52,547 nt of DNA from a bacterium (GTDB taxonomy: Bacteria > T1Sed10-126). Numbering within the stretch: the stretch's first letter is position 1; every line of letters starts with the position of its first letter. The stretch lies in contig PWHN01000040.1 of assembly GCA_003554945.1 (NCBI GenBank), positions 1-52,547 on the forward strand. Reading direction: 5' to 3'. The notes beneath the pieces are model-generated. The model was not told where the DNA came from. It ran no database searches and was given only the letters and a program-made list of their open reading frames with translations. Below, piece after piece: positions 35,391-43,105 of the stretch. Both the position numbers and the translations under genes were made by a program.

Positions 35391-36232
35391 GCCGCCCGTC
35401 AATAGTTGATATAAGAGAGGCCCGGGAACCTATAACCTGTTTGACCTGCTACGATTATCTAACTGCGCGGGTGATGGATGAAGTCGGTGGCCTGGACATG
35501 ATACTTGTTGGTGATAGCCTGGGTGGAGTCATGCTGGGCTATGATTCGACAATACCGGTAACTATTGATGACATGGTTCACCACACCGCCGCAGTAAACC
35601 GGGCGGTAAAAAATACTTTTCTTGTTGCCGACTTTCCGTTTCTTGAAGCCGCCCTTGGGCTTGAAAGAGGAGTGGGTGCAGCGCGACGATTAATGCAGGA
35701 AGGGGGTGCCCAGGCTGTCAAAATCGAGGGTGGAGAGAGAAATATTGAGCTTATTGAGCACCTGGTTGATCACGATGTGCCGGTCATCGGGCACCTGGGT
35801 CTAACTCCCCAGTCAATTGAAGCGCTGGGTAGCTACGGTGTTCAAGCCCGAACTGAAAAAAATATCAAAATAATTGGTGAAGAGGCTTTTGCACTTCAGG
35901 AAGCTGGTATATCGGCTCTTGTCCTGGAGTGTGTGCCGGAAGAAGTGGGAAGCGAGTTAACTGATTTGCTTGATCTGCCAACTATTGGGATTGGCGCCGG
36001 ACTGGAATGTAACGGTCAGGTGCTGGTCTGGCAGGATATGATGGGTTTAACTGATCAAATACCAACTTTTGTAAGAAAGTGGGGTGAAATGAGAGAGTGG
36101 CTTTACGACGGCGTTAATTCTTTCTGTCAGGCGGTTAAAAACGAAGAATTTCCAGCGTCTGAAGAGAGTTTTTCCGTCGATCAACAACTATCATCAGAAC
36201 ATGTTCGTGAGTTACTCCTCAAATCCAGATGA
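35387..36232 (+). CDS. panB: 3-methyl-2-oxobutanoate hydroxymethyltransferase
   Basis: First committed step of pantothenate synthesis: ketoisovalerate plus methylene-THF to ketopantoate. A 281-aa TIM-barrel protein with ITCLTCYDYLTARVMDE, DMILVGDSLGGVMLGYD (Mg-binding Asp), VADFPF, AQAVKIEGG, VIGHLGLTPQS and GIGAGLECNGQVLVWQDMMG. Length is slightly above typical. It overlaps panC by 4 nt. panD was not found here. Confidence 0.97.
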   Translation: MSRPSIVDIREAREPITCLTCYDYLTARVMDEVGGLDMILVGDSLGGVMLGYDSTIPVTIDDMVHHTAAVNRAVKNTFLVADFPFLEAALGLERGVGAARRLMQEGGAQAVKIEGGERNIELIEHLVDHDVPVIGHLGLTPQSIEALGSYGVQARTEKNIKIIGEEAFALQEAGISALVLECVPEEVGSELTDLLDLPTIGIGAGLECNGQVLVWQDMMGLTDQIPTFVRKWGEMREWLYDGVNSFCQAVKNEEFPASEESFSVDQQLSSEHVRELLLKSR

Positions 36233-37089
36233 AAGTATTAACAACAGCTAAAGAGGCCAATGACGAGGTATTTCGGTTGCGAAGTAAGGAGAAAAGCGTT
36301 GGCTTTGTTCCCACCCTTGGAGCCCTCCACGAGGGGCACTGTGCCCTCTTCCGCCGTTCTTCGGAAGAAAACGACGTAACAGTAGCCAGCATATACGTTA
36401 ACGCTCAGCAGTTTGATTCTGCTTCAGATGCCGAAGCTTACCCCCGTGATTTTGAGCGGGATAAAAAGCTGGCTGCCGAGTCTGGGGTTGAAGTTATTTT
36501 TCGGCCTGACGACTCTGAGATGTATCCGTCCGGGAATACTACTCAAGTGATAAGTAACAGCCCGGTCACTCGCTGCTACGAGGGAGCAATTCGTCCCAAT
36601 TTTTTCAACGGTGTAACTACAGTTGTAAGCAAACTTCTTAACGCCGTGCCCGCTGATCGTGTCTACTTCGGTCAAAAGGATCTGCAGCAATACATAGTTG
36701 TCCGGCGTATGGTTAAAGACCTGCATTTTCAGCAGGAAATTGTTCCCGTGCCCGTAATTCGTGATGAAAACGGTGTGGCTTACAGTTCTCGCAACCAGAG
36801 GTTGGACGCTGCTGGCTGGAAGACTGCCCGGGAAGTTCATAAACTTATGCAGGAGATCAAAGAAAGCGCGAGCGATTTGAGCCGGCAGGAACTTTTTCGT
36901 CGTTACGTTCCCCGGTTTAAGAAAGCGGACTTTGATCTCCAGTATCTGGATGTTGTACGTTTTCCTAACTACGATCCCGCCTGGCCGGCGGACAGAGACG
37001 CTGTTCTTATCCTGGCCGGTTATGCCGGTGCGGTGAGATTAAAGGACAATTTGCCCCTTCACGTGACAGATGTGGCAGAATTAGAGTAG
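36229..37089 (+). CDS. panC: Pantothenate synthetase
   Basis: Joins pantoate and beta-alanine with ATP. A 286-aa protein with the nucleotidyl-transferase motifs VPTLGALHEGH (usual Met replaced by Leu), VNAQQFD, YFGQKDLQQ and VAYSSRNQRL. ATGA overlap with panB shows a coupled pair. Confidence 0.97.
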   Translation: MKVLTTAKEANDEVFRLRSKEKSVGFVPTLGALHEGHCALFRRSSEENDVTVASIYVNAQQFDSASDAEAYPRDFERDKKLAAESGVEVIFRPDDSEMYPSGNTTQVISNSPVTRCYEGAIRPNFFNGVTTVVSKLLNAVPADRVYFGQKDLQQYIVVRRMVKDLHFQQEIVPVPVIRDENGVAYSSRNQRLDAAGWKTAREVHKLMQEIKESASDLSRQELFRRYVPRFKKADFDLQYLDVVRFPNYDPAWPADRDAVLILAGYAGAVRLKDNLPLHVTDVAELE

Positions 37090-37138
37090 CGACATCAACC
37101 AATTGATCCAGTAAAAGCTCTGGAAAGGAGAAATACGG

Positions 37139-38317
37139 ATGGCAGTTAAAGTAAAAATGCCCGGTTTGTCTGAGGATGCGGAGACAGGTCTGCTTGTTCG
37201 CTGGCTTGTGGATCAGGGGCAGCAGGTCAAAGCCGGTGAAGTAATTGCGGAAATAGAAACCGATAAGGCTGCGCTGGACCTGGAGGCGCCGGCAACCGGT
37301 ATTTTACTTAAAAAAAGGGTTGAGGCCGGGACCGAGGTACCCGTTGATAATACAGTAGCAATAATAGATGACTCCATAAGCGAAAGAACGGAGAACGCCG
37401 AAGAGGTTAGCGACGCCGAAGAACCAGAAAAACCTCATTTAGAGCCTGAATCCAGGGTATCATCTTCGGCGCGTAGAATGGCCGAGCAGCAGGGAATAGA
37501 TCCGACCAGATTGGAAGGGTCGGGGGCCGAGGGACGGGTAGTTAAAGCGGATGTTGAAAGAGCGCTGGACCAGGGATTTGGCGACAAGTCAGAGGGGGAC
37601 GATAAAGTTCGAACCGCAAGCACTATCTTCCCGCCCCGCCGTTTAAGTTCGGAAAAGCGTAAAATTTCAAAAAATCAAGCCGTAGTCGGAAAAACCATGA
37701 GTAAATCTATGCGGGAAATACCGCACCTTGATCTCAGTGTTGAAGTTGATGTTCAACCGGCGGCTGAACTTCTAAAACAGATCAGAGAATCAGGTCGTAA
37801 ACTTGCCAATGAGGATGTAATTCTTACTGCAGTAGCTCGTGCTCTCTGCGACAACCCCGTTTACAACTCTCATTACGAGGGGGAACATCTCCAGGTGTTT
37901 GACAGTGTTGATCTGGCTTTTGTTTCAGCCGTTGAATCGGATTTGTTTACACCTATAATTGAGCGGGCGGACCGCCGCTCTATTTTTGAAATCAACAGCC
38001 GCCGGAGAGAGCTTAAGGAAAAATTGAAATCAGGCAAATTAAGTTCTTTCAGTTTTACCGATGCCACCTTTACCGTTTATAACCTGGCAAATCAAGGCAT
38101 AGATAAGTTCTCCGCTATAATAAATCCACCTCAGGTAGGAATCTTGGCTGTCGGCAGAGTTCGCCAGCAGCCGGTGGTTAAAGCGGGTGAGTGTATACCG
38201 GAGCGTCAGATTAGTCTAACCTTGAGTAGTGACCACCGGGCGGTAAATGCAACCGCCGCCACCAGTTTCCTGACTGATATTAAAAACTATCTTGAAAAGC
38301 CGGTAACTCTATTATGA
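37139..38317 (+). CDS. 2-oxoacid dehydrogenase E2 (dihydrolipoamide acyltransferase), orphan
   Basis: A 392-aa E2 with a lipoyl domain (1-78; lipoylated K43 in EIETDKAALDLEA), an acidic linker, a peripheral-subunit-binding domain (about 107-143, SSSARRMAEQQGIDPTRLEGSGAEGRVVKADV) and a CoA-acyltransferase domain (about 170-392). The catalytic region reads SSDHRAVNATAA: His366 is present, but the Asp usually four residues on is Asn370 and the next Gly is Ala. No E1 or E3 gene is nearby, so partners must lie elsewhere. AAGGAG precedes the ATG. It could serve a pyruvate, branched-chain or acetoin complex; which one cannot be told. Confidence 0.9.
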   Translation: MAVKVKMPGLSEDAETGLLVRWLVDQGQQVKAGEVIAEIETDKAALDLEAPATGILLKKRVEAGTEVPVDNTVAIIDDSISERTENAEEVSDAEEPEKPHLEPESRVSSSARRMAEQQGIDPTRLEGSGAEGRVVKADVERALDQGFGDKSEGDDKVRTASTIFPPRRLSSEKRKISKNQAVVGKTMSKSMREIPHLDLSVEVDVQPAAELLKQIRESGRKLANEDVILTAVARALCDNPVYNSHYEGEHLQVFDSVDLAFVSAVESDLFTPIIERADRRSIFEINSRRRELKEKLKSGKLSSFSFTDATFTVYNLANQGIDKFSAIINPPQVGILAVGRVRQQPVVKAGECIPERQISLTLSSDHRAVNATAATSFLTDIKNYLEKPVTLL

Positions 38318-38327
38318 GGAGTAGATT

Positions 38328-39710
38328 ATGCTAACAGTAAAGGATTACTACAGGGACACGGTTGTCCAGAAGCGGATGCTTGAATATTGCGGCGCTGAAA
38401 CGGGGAAGCCTGCGGACATAACTTCTGTTTACCTAGTTGGTTTTGGTCCAGCATTCCTGCATCGGGAGGGAAATTACGAGTCGGCGCCGCCGGAGTGGGG
38501 ATTTAACTGGTTTATCGACGAAGGTTTGGATCTTTTTCGTTCTACCTGGGATAGTGAAGACCTGGTTGCTGTTTTTGATGTTGAGTATGTAAATCATGAT
38601 GATCCTGCGCTCGTTTATCGTCAACCGGAGTATGGTTATGGCAGGTTGCAGCCTTTTCTCGAGGTGGCTCGTGAATTTTTTACTGAGTATGATCTTAAGC
38701 CGTTAATTCTCATGACCGGTCAGGGCTATCACTTTTCCTTTCGCGTCTCTAAACAGAGCGAGGCTTATGAAAAACTTGCTCAAATTGGTTCGATAAACTG
38801 GACGCTGGCAGCGAAGTATGACGTTCAGGAGCCGGAGCTGCCACTTGCCGAAGGAGAGGCTTATGACGGGTTGGGACGTCTTTTTGAATGGATGGCCGGC
38901 GAGTTAATTGAGCGAGTTGGTAACCAGTGTGAGCTTCCCCTGACAATTGGCGACGGAGTTCCCGGCCCTTCTTACAGAGGGCGCGAACAGATTAATTTAG
39001 ATCTAAGTATGTTTGCCGACCCCCTCTATATGCGTGATGTTCGAGTTCCGTTTAGTTCGCATCAAAAACACCGGGTTTACGTACACAAAGTGGGCGACTA
39101 TATTCGCCGGACAATTCCACCCCAATACACCCTTCCGGTTGGTGAAAAATCATTGGGCGAACTGCTGGATCTGCGCCGCCGGCCCGAAGCAGTGCAAAAA
39201 TATGCTCGAAAAATTGAGAACACGATTATTCCCGAGATGGATACTGGGGTTAATAAAATGCTAAAAGATTATAGTAATTCGACAGTTGCGACGGCTCACG
39301 ATGAGTTTGACCGTGGCTACCAGGATCCACACTACGACTGGCACAAAACTTATGACCGGGTCAGTCCAAACGGCCTACCCCACTGCCTGGCGGAATCTAT
39401 TCGGCGACCGAACCCGCGCCTTTTGGAACCAACACATATTCAGACGTTTGTCCGCTGGTTTAGCGAGCGGGGCTGGCATCCGAAAGACGTTGCTGGATTA
39501 ATTCGCAGTAAGTTTGAGCGTGATTACAACTGGTCTGAAGATTGGTATCACTACGACGCTGCAACGCGAGCCGACGTCTGGGTTAGATTTTTCTATACGC
39601 TGATTCAGACCGGGCGAGACCATTATACCGATATGAACTGCATCTCCTTTCAAGAACGGGGAATATGCACTAAACCTTTCTGTGGTTTTAACGTCGGAGA
39701 ACGGCCCTGA
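38328..39710 (+). CDS. Archaeo-eukaryotic primase (AEP)-like protein
   Basis: A 460-aa protein with no obvious bacterial housekeeping match but with the AEP catalytic pattern. Motif I is LVAVFDVEYVNHDDP (acidic pair D84/E86), motif II TGQGYHFSF (130-138, with the expected His), and the third region NLDLSMFADP then RDVRVPFSSHQKHRV (236-250), which matches the 'RxPxSxHxKxG' segment of primase small subunits. The C terminus has C438-x8-C447-x4-C452, a likely metal-binding knuckle. AEP proteins make primers or fill gaps (replication, end joining, damage tolerance). It lies 10 nt after the E2 gene and 19 nt before a TIM-barrel gene with EndoIV-type metal ligands. No phage, plasmid or Ku/ligase genes are near. 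Family membership rests on motifs alone. Confidence 0.65.
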   Translation: MLTVKDYYRDTVVQKRMLEYCGAETGKPADITSVYLVGFGPAFLHREGNYESAPPEWGFNWFIDEGLDLFRSTWDSEDLVAVFDVEYVNHDDPALVYRQPEYGYGRLQPFLEVAREFFTEYDLKPLILMTGQGYHFSFRVSKQSEAYEKLAQIGSINWTLAAKYDVQEPELPLAEGEAYDGLGRLFEWMAGELIERVGNQCELPLTIGDGVPGPSYRGREQINLDLSMFADPLYMRDVRVPFSSHQKHRVYVHKVGDYIRRTIPPQYTLPVGEKSLGELLDLRRRPEAVQKYARKIENTIIPEMDTGVNKMLKDYSNSTVATAHDEFDRGYQDPHYDWHKTYDRVSPNGLPHCLAESIRRPNPRLLEPTHIQTFVRWFSERGWHPKDVAGLIRSKFERDYNWSEDWYHYDAATRADVWVRFFYTLIQTGRDHYTDMNCISFQERGICTKPFCGFNVGERP

Positions 39711-39729
39711 CCGGGATGGCTGATAAAAT

Positions 39730-40572
39730 TTGTATAGAATAGGGTTAACCACCGGAATACGTTATTCCTGGCATGTACTTGACGTTTTAAATGTATTTGC
39801 CGGGGAAGGTATAAGTAATGTTGAACTGTGGGCTGAGAAATCACATGCCAACCTGCTGGATCCACAACTGATAAATGCATTGCGTGAATTCAAAATAAAA
39901 CATGGTATTAATTTTGTCGCAGTCCATCCGCCTTCGCGTGATAGCTGGGCAATAGATAATCCTGACCGGGCTCATGTTAATAGGGCATTTGATATTTATC
40001 GTCGCCTTATTGAACACAGTCTTCAGCTTGGTGTGCGAAGAATGGTGTTGCATCCGGGAAATAGACGTCCGGAAAATGAAGACGACGCAAAGCGAGCGTT
40101 GGAAGCTTCGGCTGATTTTACCACTCGTTTGCTGAATTATCTTGCTGATCGTCCGCTGAAAATATGTGTTGAAAATACGCTTCCTCATCACCTGGGAGGT
40201 ACTCTAGCCGAGCTCAAATGGCTGGATCAGCACGTTGACGGCCAGTTTTATCTTACTCTTGATACCAGCCACGCTTTTCTGAGCAAGTCTTCAATTGCTG
40301 ATTATGTAGAAGCGTTTGGCCGTCGGATACGTCATACACACCTCAGTGATAATTGTGGGGCTGAGGATGACCACCTGCCGCCCGGTGAAGGAAATATAAA
40401 TTTTAAGGAAGTACTTCAGTTATTGGTTAAAAACGCTTATGTCGACGACTGGTTCTTAGAGGTGATTAAGGTACCCCAATCGCACTCGTTACCTGATGAT
40501 TGTCGCCGTATAATCGATTACTTTGAAAAGCTGGTAGCGGATGTTTTCAAGAATTATAATCCCAATGCTTAG
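39730..40572 (+). CDS. TIM-barrel protein of the xylose-isomerase-like / AP endonuclease 2 superfamily
   Basis: A 280-aa protein with the full set of metal-binding positions of the superfamily: VAVHPP, MVLHPGN, ICVEN, LTLDTSHAF, HTHLSDN and DDHLPPGEGNINF. These ligands occur both in endonuclease IV and in sugar epimerases/isomerases, so the sequence does not decide between DNA repair and sugar chemistry. TTG start, weak upstream GGGATGG. It follows the AEP-like gene by 19 nt, which would suit a repair role, but most relatives are carbohydrate enzymes. Confidence 0.8.
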   Translation: MYRIGLTTGIRYSWHVLDVLNVFAGEGISNVELWAEKSHANLLDPQLINALREFKIKHGINFVAVHPPSRDSWAIDNPDRAHVNRAFDIYRRLIEHSLQLGVRRMVLHPGNRRPENEDDAKRALEASADFTTRLLNYLADRPLKICVENTLPHHLGGTLAELKWLDQHVDGQFYLTLDTSHAFLSKSSIADYVEAFGRRIRHTHLSDNCGAEDDHLPPGEGNINFKEVLQLLVKNAYVDDWFLEVIKVPQSHSLPDDCRRIIDYFEKLVADVFKNYNPNA

Positions 40573-40579
40573 CCAGAAA

Positions 40580-40606
40580 GGCTCTGTTGAAATCCTTGCT
40601 GAGGCC
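40580..40606. repeat. 27-bp dispersed repeat, copy 2 (GGCTCTGTTGAAATC...)
   Basis: Matches 26107-26133 with 2 differences. It lies just past the TIM-barrel gene. The remaining AT-rich gap to 40801 shows no other feature. Confidence 0.65.
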
Positions 40607-40801
40607 TGCCGACTTTGTATAATCGTACGTTTTTTTGCAGTGATGTTGGAAGATTTTGGTATTAAATCAGTTGTAATTTTCAGAAAAATATTTAGACTAT
40701 ATCCTGCCTAATTTGAGCTTTCAGGGCGAGAAGTGTGACAAAACCCAGAATTAAATTTATATAATTTTTTATTCCGGTGATTTTTAAAAAAGGTGATTAA
40801 G

Positions 40802-42922
40802 ATGGTAAAAACAGAGGATTTAAACTTTACGTCTCGACGTCCGATAGAAATTGATGTTCCAGACGAATTCAGTCAATTGCCCGAACTGGCTTATAATCTC
40901 TGGTGGAGCTGGACACCCAAAGCGATGCGTATGTTCAGTTTTCTTGGTCCTGATCGCTGGACACACTACCGCAATCCGGTCGAGCTGCTGATGGAGATGG
41001 ATCCGCCCCACTGGTATCCACTGCAAAATAACGAGCAATTTTTATCACTCTATTCTGAAGTTGTGCGTGAATTTGAAAAATACATGACCAGTGATGGTAA
41101 CGGCGACAGTTACGATTATCCCGGACCTGTCGCCTATTTTTCAACTGAATACGGTGTTCACGACTGTATTCCTATATTCAGCGGTGGTCTGGGCGTATTA
41201 AGTGGCGAACATGTAAAATCTGCCAGTGATCGTGACCTGCCGCTCGTTGCTATTGGGTTGCTCTACCGCAATGGTTATTTTGAGCAGTGTGTTGATGCCG
41301 ACGGCTCACAGCATCATGTTTTACCCCGAATAGATTTCACAAGGCTTCCAGTTCAGGAAGTACTTAATGACCAGGGACATCCACTGGTTGTTAAGTGTCC
41401 TCTCAAAGATGAGACCGTCAACTTAAGAGTCTGGAAAGTTCAGGTGGGTAAGATACCCATTATTTTACTGGATTCTGATTTTCCCGAAAATCCACCGGAG
41501 CTGCGTCCTGTAACCGGCCAGCTTTACGTGAGAAAGCGAGAGATGAGACTCTGCCAGGAGATTGTTCTCGGGGTAGGAGGGGTCAAGGCGCTGCGGGCGC
41601 TTGACATCGATCCTGCCGTCTGGCACATGAATGAGGGGCATAGTGTCTTCCAGGTTACTGAGCGGTTGCAGAGTGAAGTTCCAGGGAGTAAGGACCTGGA
41701 TTCAGCGTTAAAACAGATAAGTTCAAGCACACTTTTTACCACCCACACGCCGGTGGTTGCTGGTCATGAACGCTACGATGTTGGACTGATTGAAGAGTAT
41801 TTTGAAGATTTCTGTGAAGAAATAGATCTTAATCTGGAGGATTTTGTAGCTCTTGGTCGATCAGAATCGGATTCATCGTCGGAGTTTAATCTGACAGCTT
41901 TTGCGATTCGTTCGGCTGAACGGACGAATGGCGTGAGCAAACTTCATGAGCGGGTAACCGGTGAAATGTGGGGGGATTTGTTGGATTCAGACGAACTCTT
42001 TTCCATTACCAACGGTGTTCATGCGCCCACCTGGCTGGGGACGAACTTTCGTGATCTGCTGCGGGTTCCGCCTTCCCCTTGGTCGCAGAGTGATCTCGAG
42101 AAAATCCTGAATCGGCTGGAATCGTTATCGGACCAGGAGATATGGGAGGCGCATCGTTTTCAGAAGGAAAGGTTTTTACGTATTGCCCGGCAGAATTTGC
42201 ACGAACAAAAATCACGCCACGGTGAATCCCCGCCTGAGCTGGCTAAAATAGACCGCTTATTTGATACTGATACGCTGCAGATTGGGTTTGCCCGTCGGTT
42301 CGCCACCTATAAGCGTGCCGACCTGATTTTCCGTGATTATGAGCGTTTGAAGGCGTTGTTAACCGACTCTTCACGCCCGGTCCAGATAATTTTTGCCGGC
42401 AAGGCCCACCCCGCTGATAAACCTGGTCAACAGCTAATACGGGATATTTTTGCACATCAATCTCGTGAAGAGCTAAGTAATTCAATAATTTTCCTTGAAA
42501 ATTATAACCTTGGTTTAGCCACCCGGCTTGTCCAGGGGGTTGACGTCTGGCTTAACACACCACGCCGACCCAACGAGGCAAGCGGCACCAGTGGCATGAA
42601 AGCTGCCTTCAACGGTGTTTTGAACCTCAGCATAATTGATGGTTGGTGGGCTGAAGGCTATAACGGTGAAAACGGCTGGACAATCGGTGACGAAAAGGAG
42701 CGTCCCCCCGAGGAAGGTGATCACGTTGACGCTGTTTCTCTATATGAGACGTTGGAAAACGAGGTTGTTCCCGAGTATTATGAGCGTAACGACGCCGGAG
42801 TGCCGGAGGCCTGGATCAGCCGTATGCGCGAGGCAATAAAATCGACTCTCGGTTTTTTTAACACCAACCGAATGGTCGGCGAGTATGAAGAATCCGCTTA
42901 CCGACCACTTGCTGAAAAATAA
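40802..42922 (+). CDS. glgP: Alpha-glucan (glycogen) phosphorylase
   Basis: Releases glucose-1-phosphate from alpha-glucans. About 706 aa, with the N-terminal extension typical of the short bacterial/archaeal group (IDVPDEFSQLPELAYNLWWSWTPKAMRMF), substrate and phosphate motifs (PVAYFSTEYGVHDCIPIFSGGLGVLSGEHVKSASD, WHMNEGHSVF), and the pyridoxal-phosphate lysine region RRPNEASGTSGMKAAFNGVLN. The ATG at 40802 with AAGGTGA upstream is preferred over GTG 40793. Apparently monocistronic. Confidence 0.94.
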   Translation: MVKTEDLNFTSRRPIEIDVPDEFSQLPELAYNLWWSWTPKAMRMFSFLGPDRWTHYRNPVELLMEMDPPHWYPLQNNEQFLSLYSEVVREFEKYMTSDGNGDSYDYPGPVAYFSTEYGVHDCIPIFSGGLGVLSGEHVKSASDRDLPLVAIGLLYRNGYFEQCVDADGSQHHVLPRIDFTRLPVQEVLNDQGHPLVVKCPLKDETVNLRVWKVQVGKIPIILLDSDFPENPPELRPVTGQLYVRKREMRLCQEIVLGVGGVKALRALDIDPAVWHMNEGHSVFQVTERLQSEVPGSKDLDSALKQISSSTLFTTHTPVVAGHERYDVGLIEEYFEDFCEEIDLNLEDFVALGRSESDSSSEFNLTAFAIRSAERTNGVSKLHERVTGEMWGDLLDSDELFSITNGVHAPTWLGTNFRDLLRVPPSPWSQSDLEKILNRLESLSDQEIWEAHRFQKERFLRIARQNLHEQKSRHGESPPELAKIDRLFDTDTLQIGFARRFATYKRADLIFRDYERLKALLTDSSRPVQIIFAGKAHPADKPGQQLIRDIFAHQSREELSNSIIFLENYNLGLATRLVQGVDVWLNTPRRPNEASGTSGMKAAFNGVLNLSIIDGWWAEGYNGENGWTIGDEKERPPEEGDHVDAVSLYETLENEVVPEYYERNDAGVPEAWISRMREAIKSTLGFFNTNRMVGEYEESAYRPLAEK

Positions 42923-42932
42923 CACGCAGTTG

Positions 42933-42962
42933 TTGACTTTTCATCTACTTATTTGATTTAAT
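42933..42962 (+). promoter_or_regulatory. Sigma-70 promoter upstream of secD
   Basis: TTGACT (42933-42938), an 18-nt spacer and TTTAAT (42957-42962). It lies upstream of the MITE-like element, so that element would be transcribed in the secD leader. Confidence 0.6.
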
Positions 42963-42995
42963 ATTAATTGTCTGAAGCGATTATTTTATCTAAAC

Positions 42996-43090
42996 CCTCG
43001 CCGAAAAGCTTTCCCCCCTTGAGGGGAGGGAAGACAAAGGGGGGTGAACCCTTACTCCCAGGGGAGAGGGGACTTTTCGGAGAGGCTCTA
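42996..43090. mobile_element. MITE-like element with CCTCTCCGAAAAG terminal repeats, copy 2
   Basis: 95 bp with ends CCTCGCCGAAAAG (42996-43008) and CTTTTCGGAGAGGCTCTA (43073-43090). It is the inverted orientation of the element at 26322. The inside contains CCCCCCTTGAGGGGAGGG and CCCAGGGGAGAGGGG. It creates a spurious 46-codon in-frame extension of secD. Confidence 0.75.
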
Positions 43091-43105
43091 TCTAATGGGG
43101 ATAAT

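Noticed and set aside
42968-43105. N-terminal 46-codon extension of secD
   Set aside because: It is translation of the MITE-like repeat; the SecD family start and a ribosome-binding site fit 43106.
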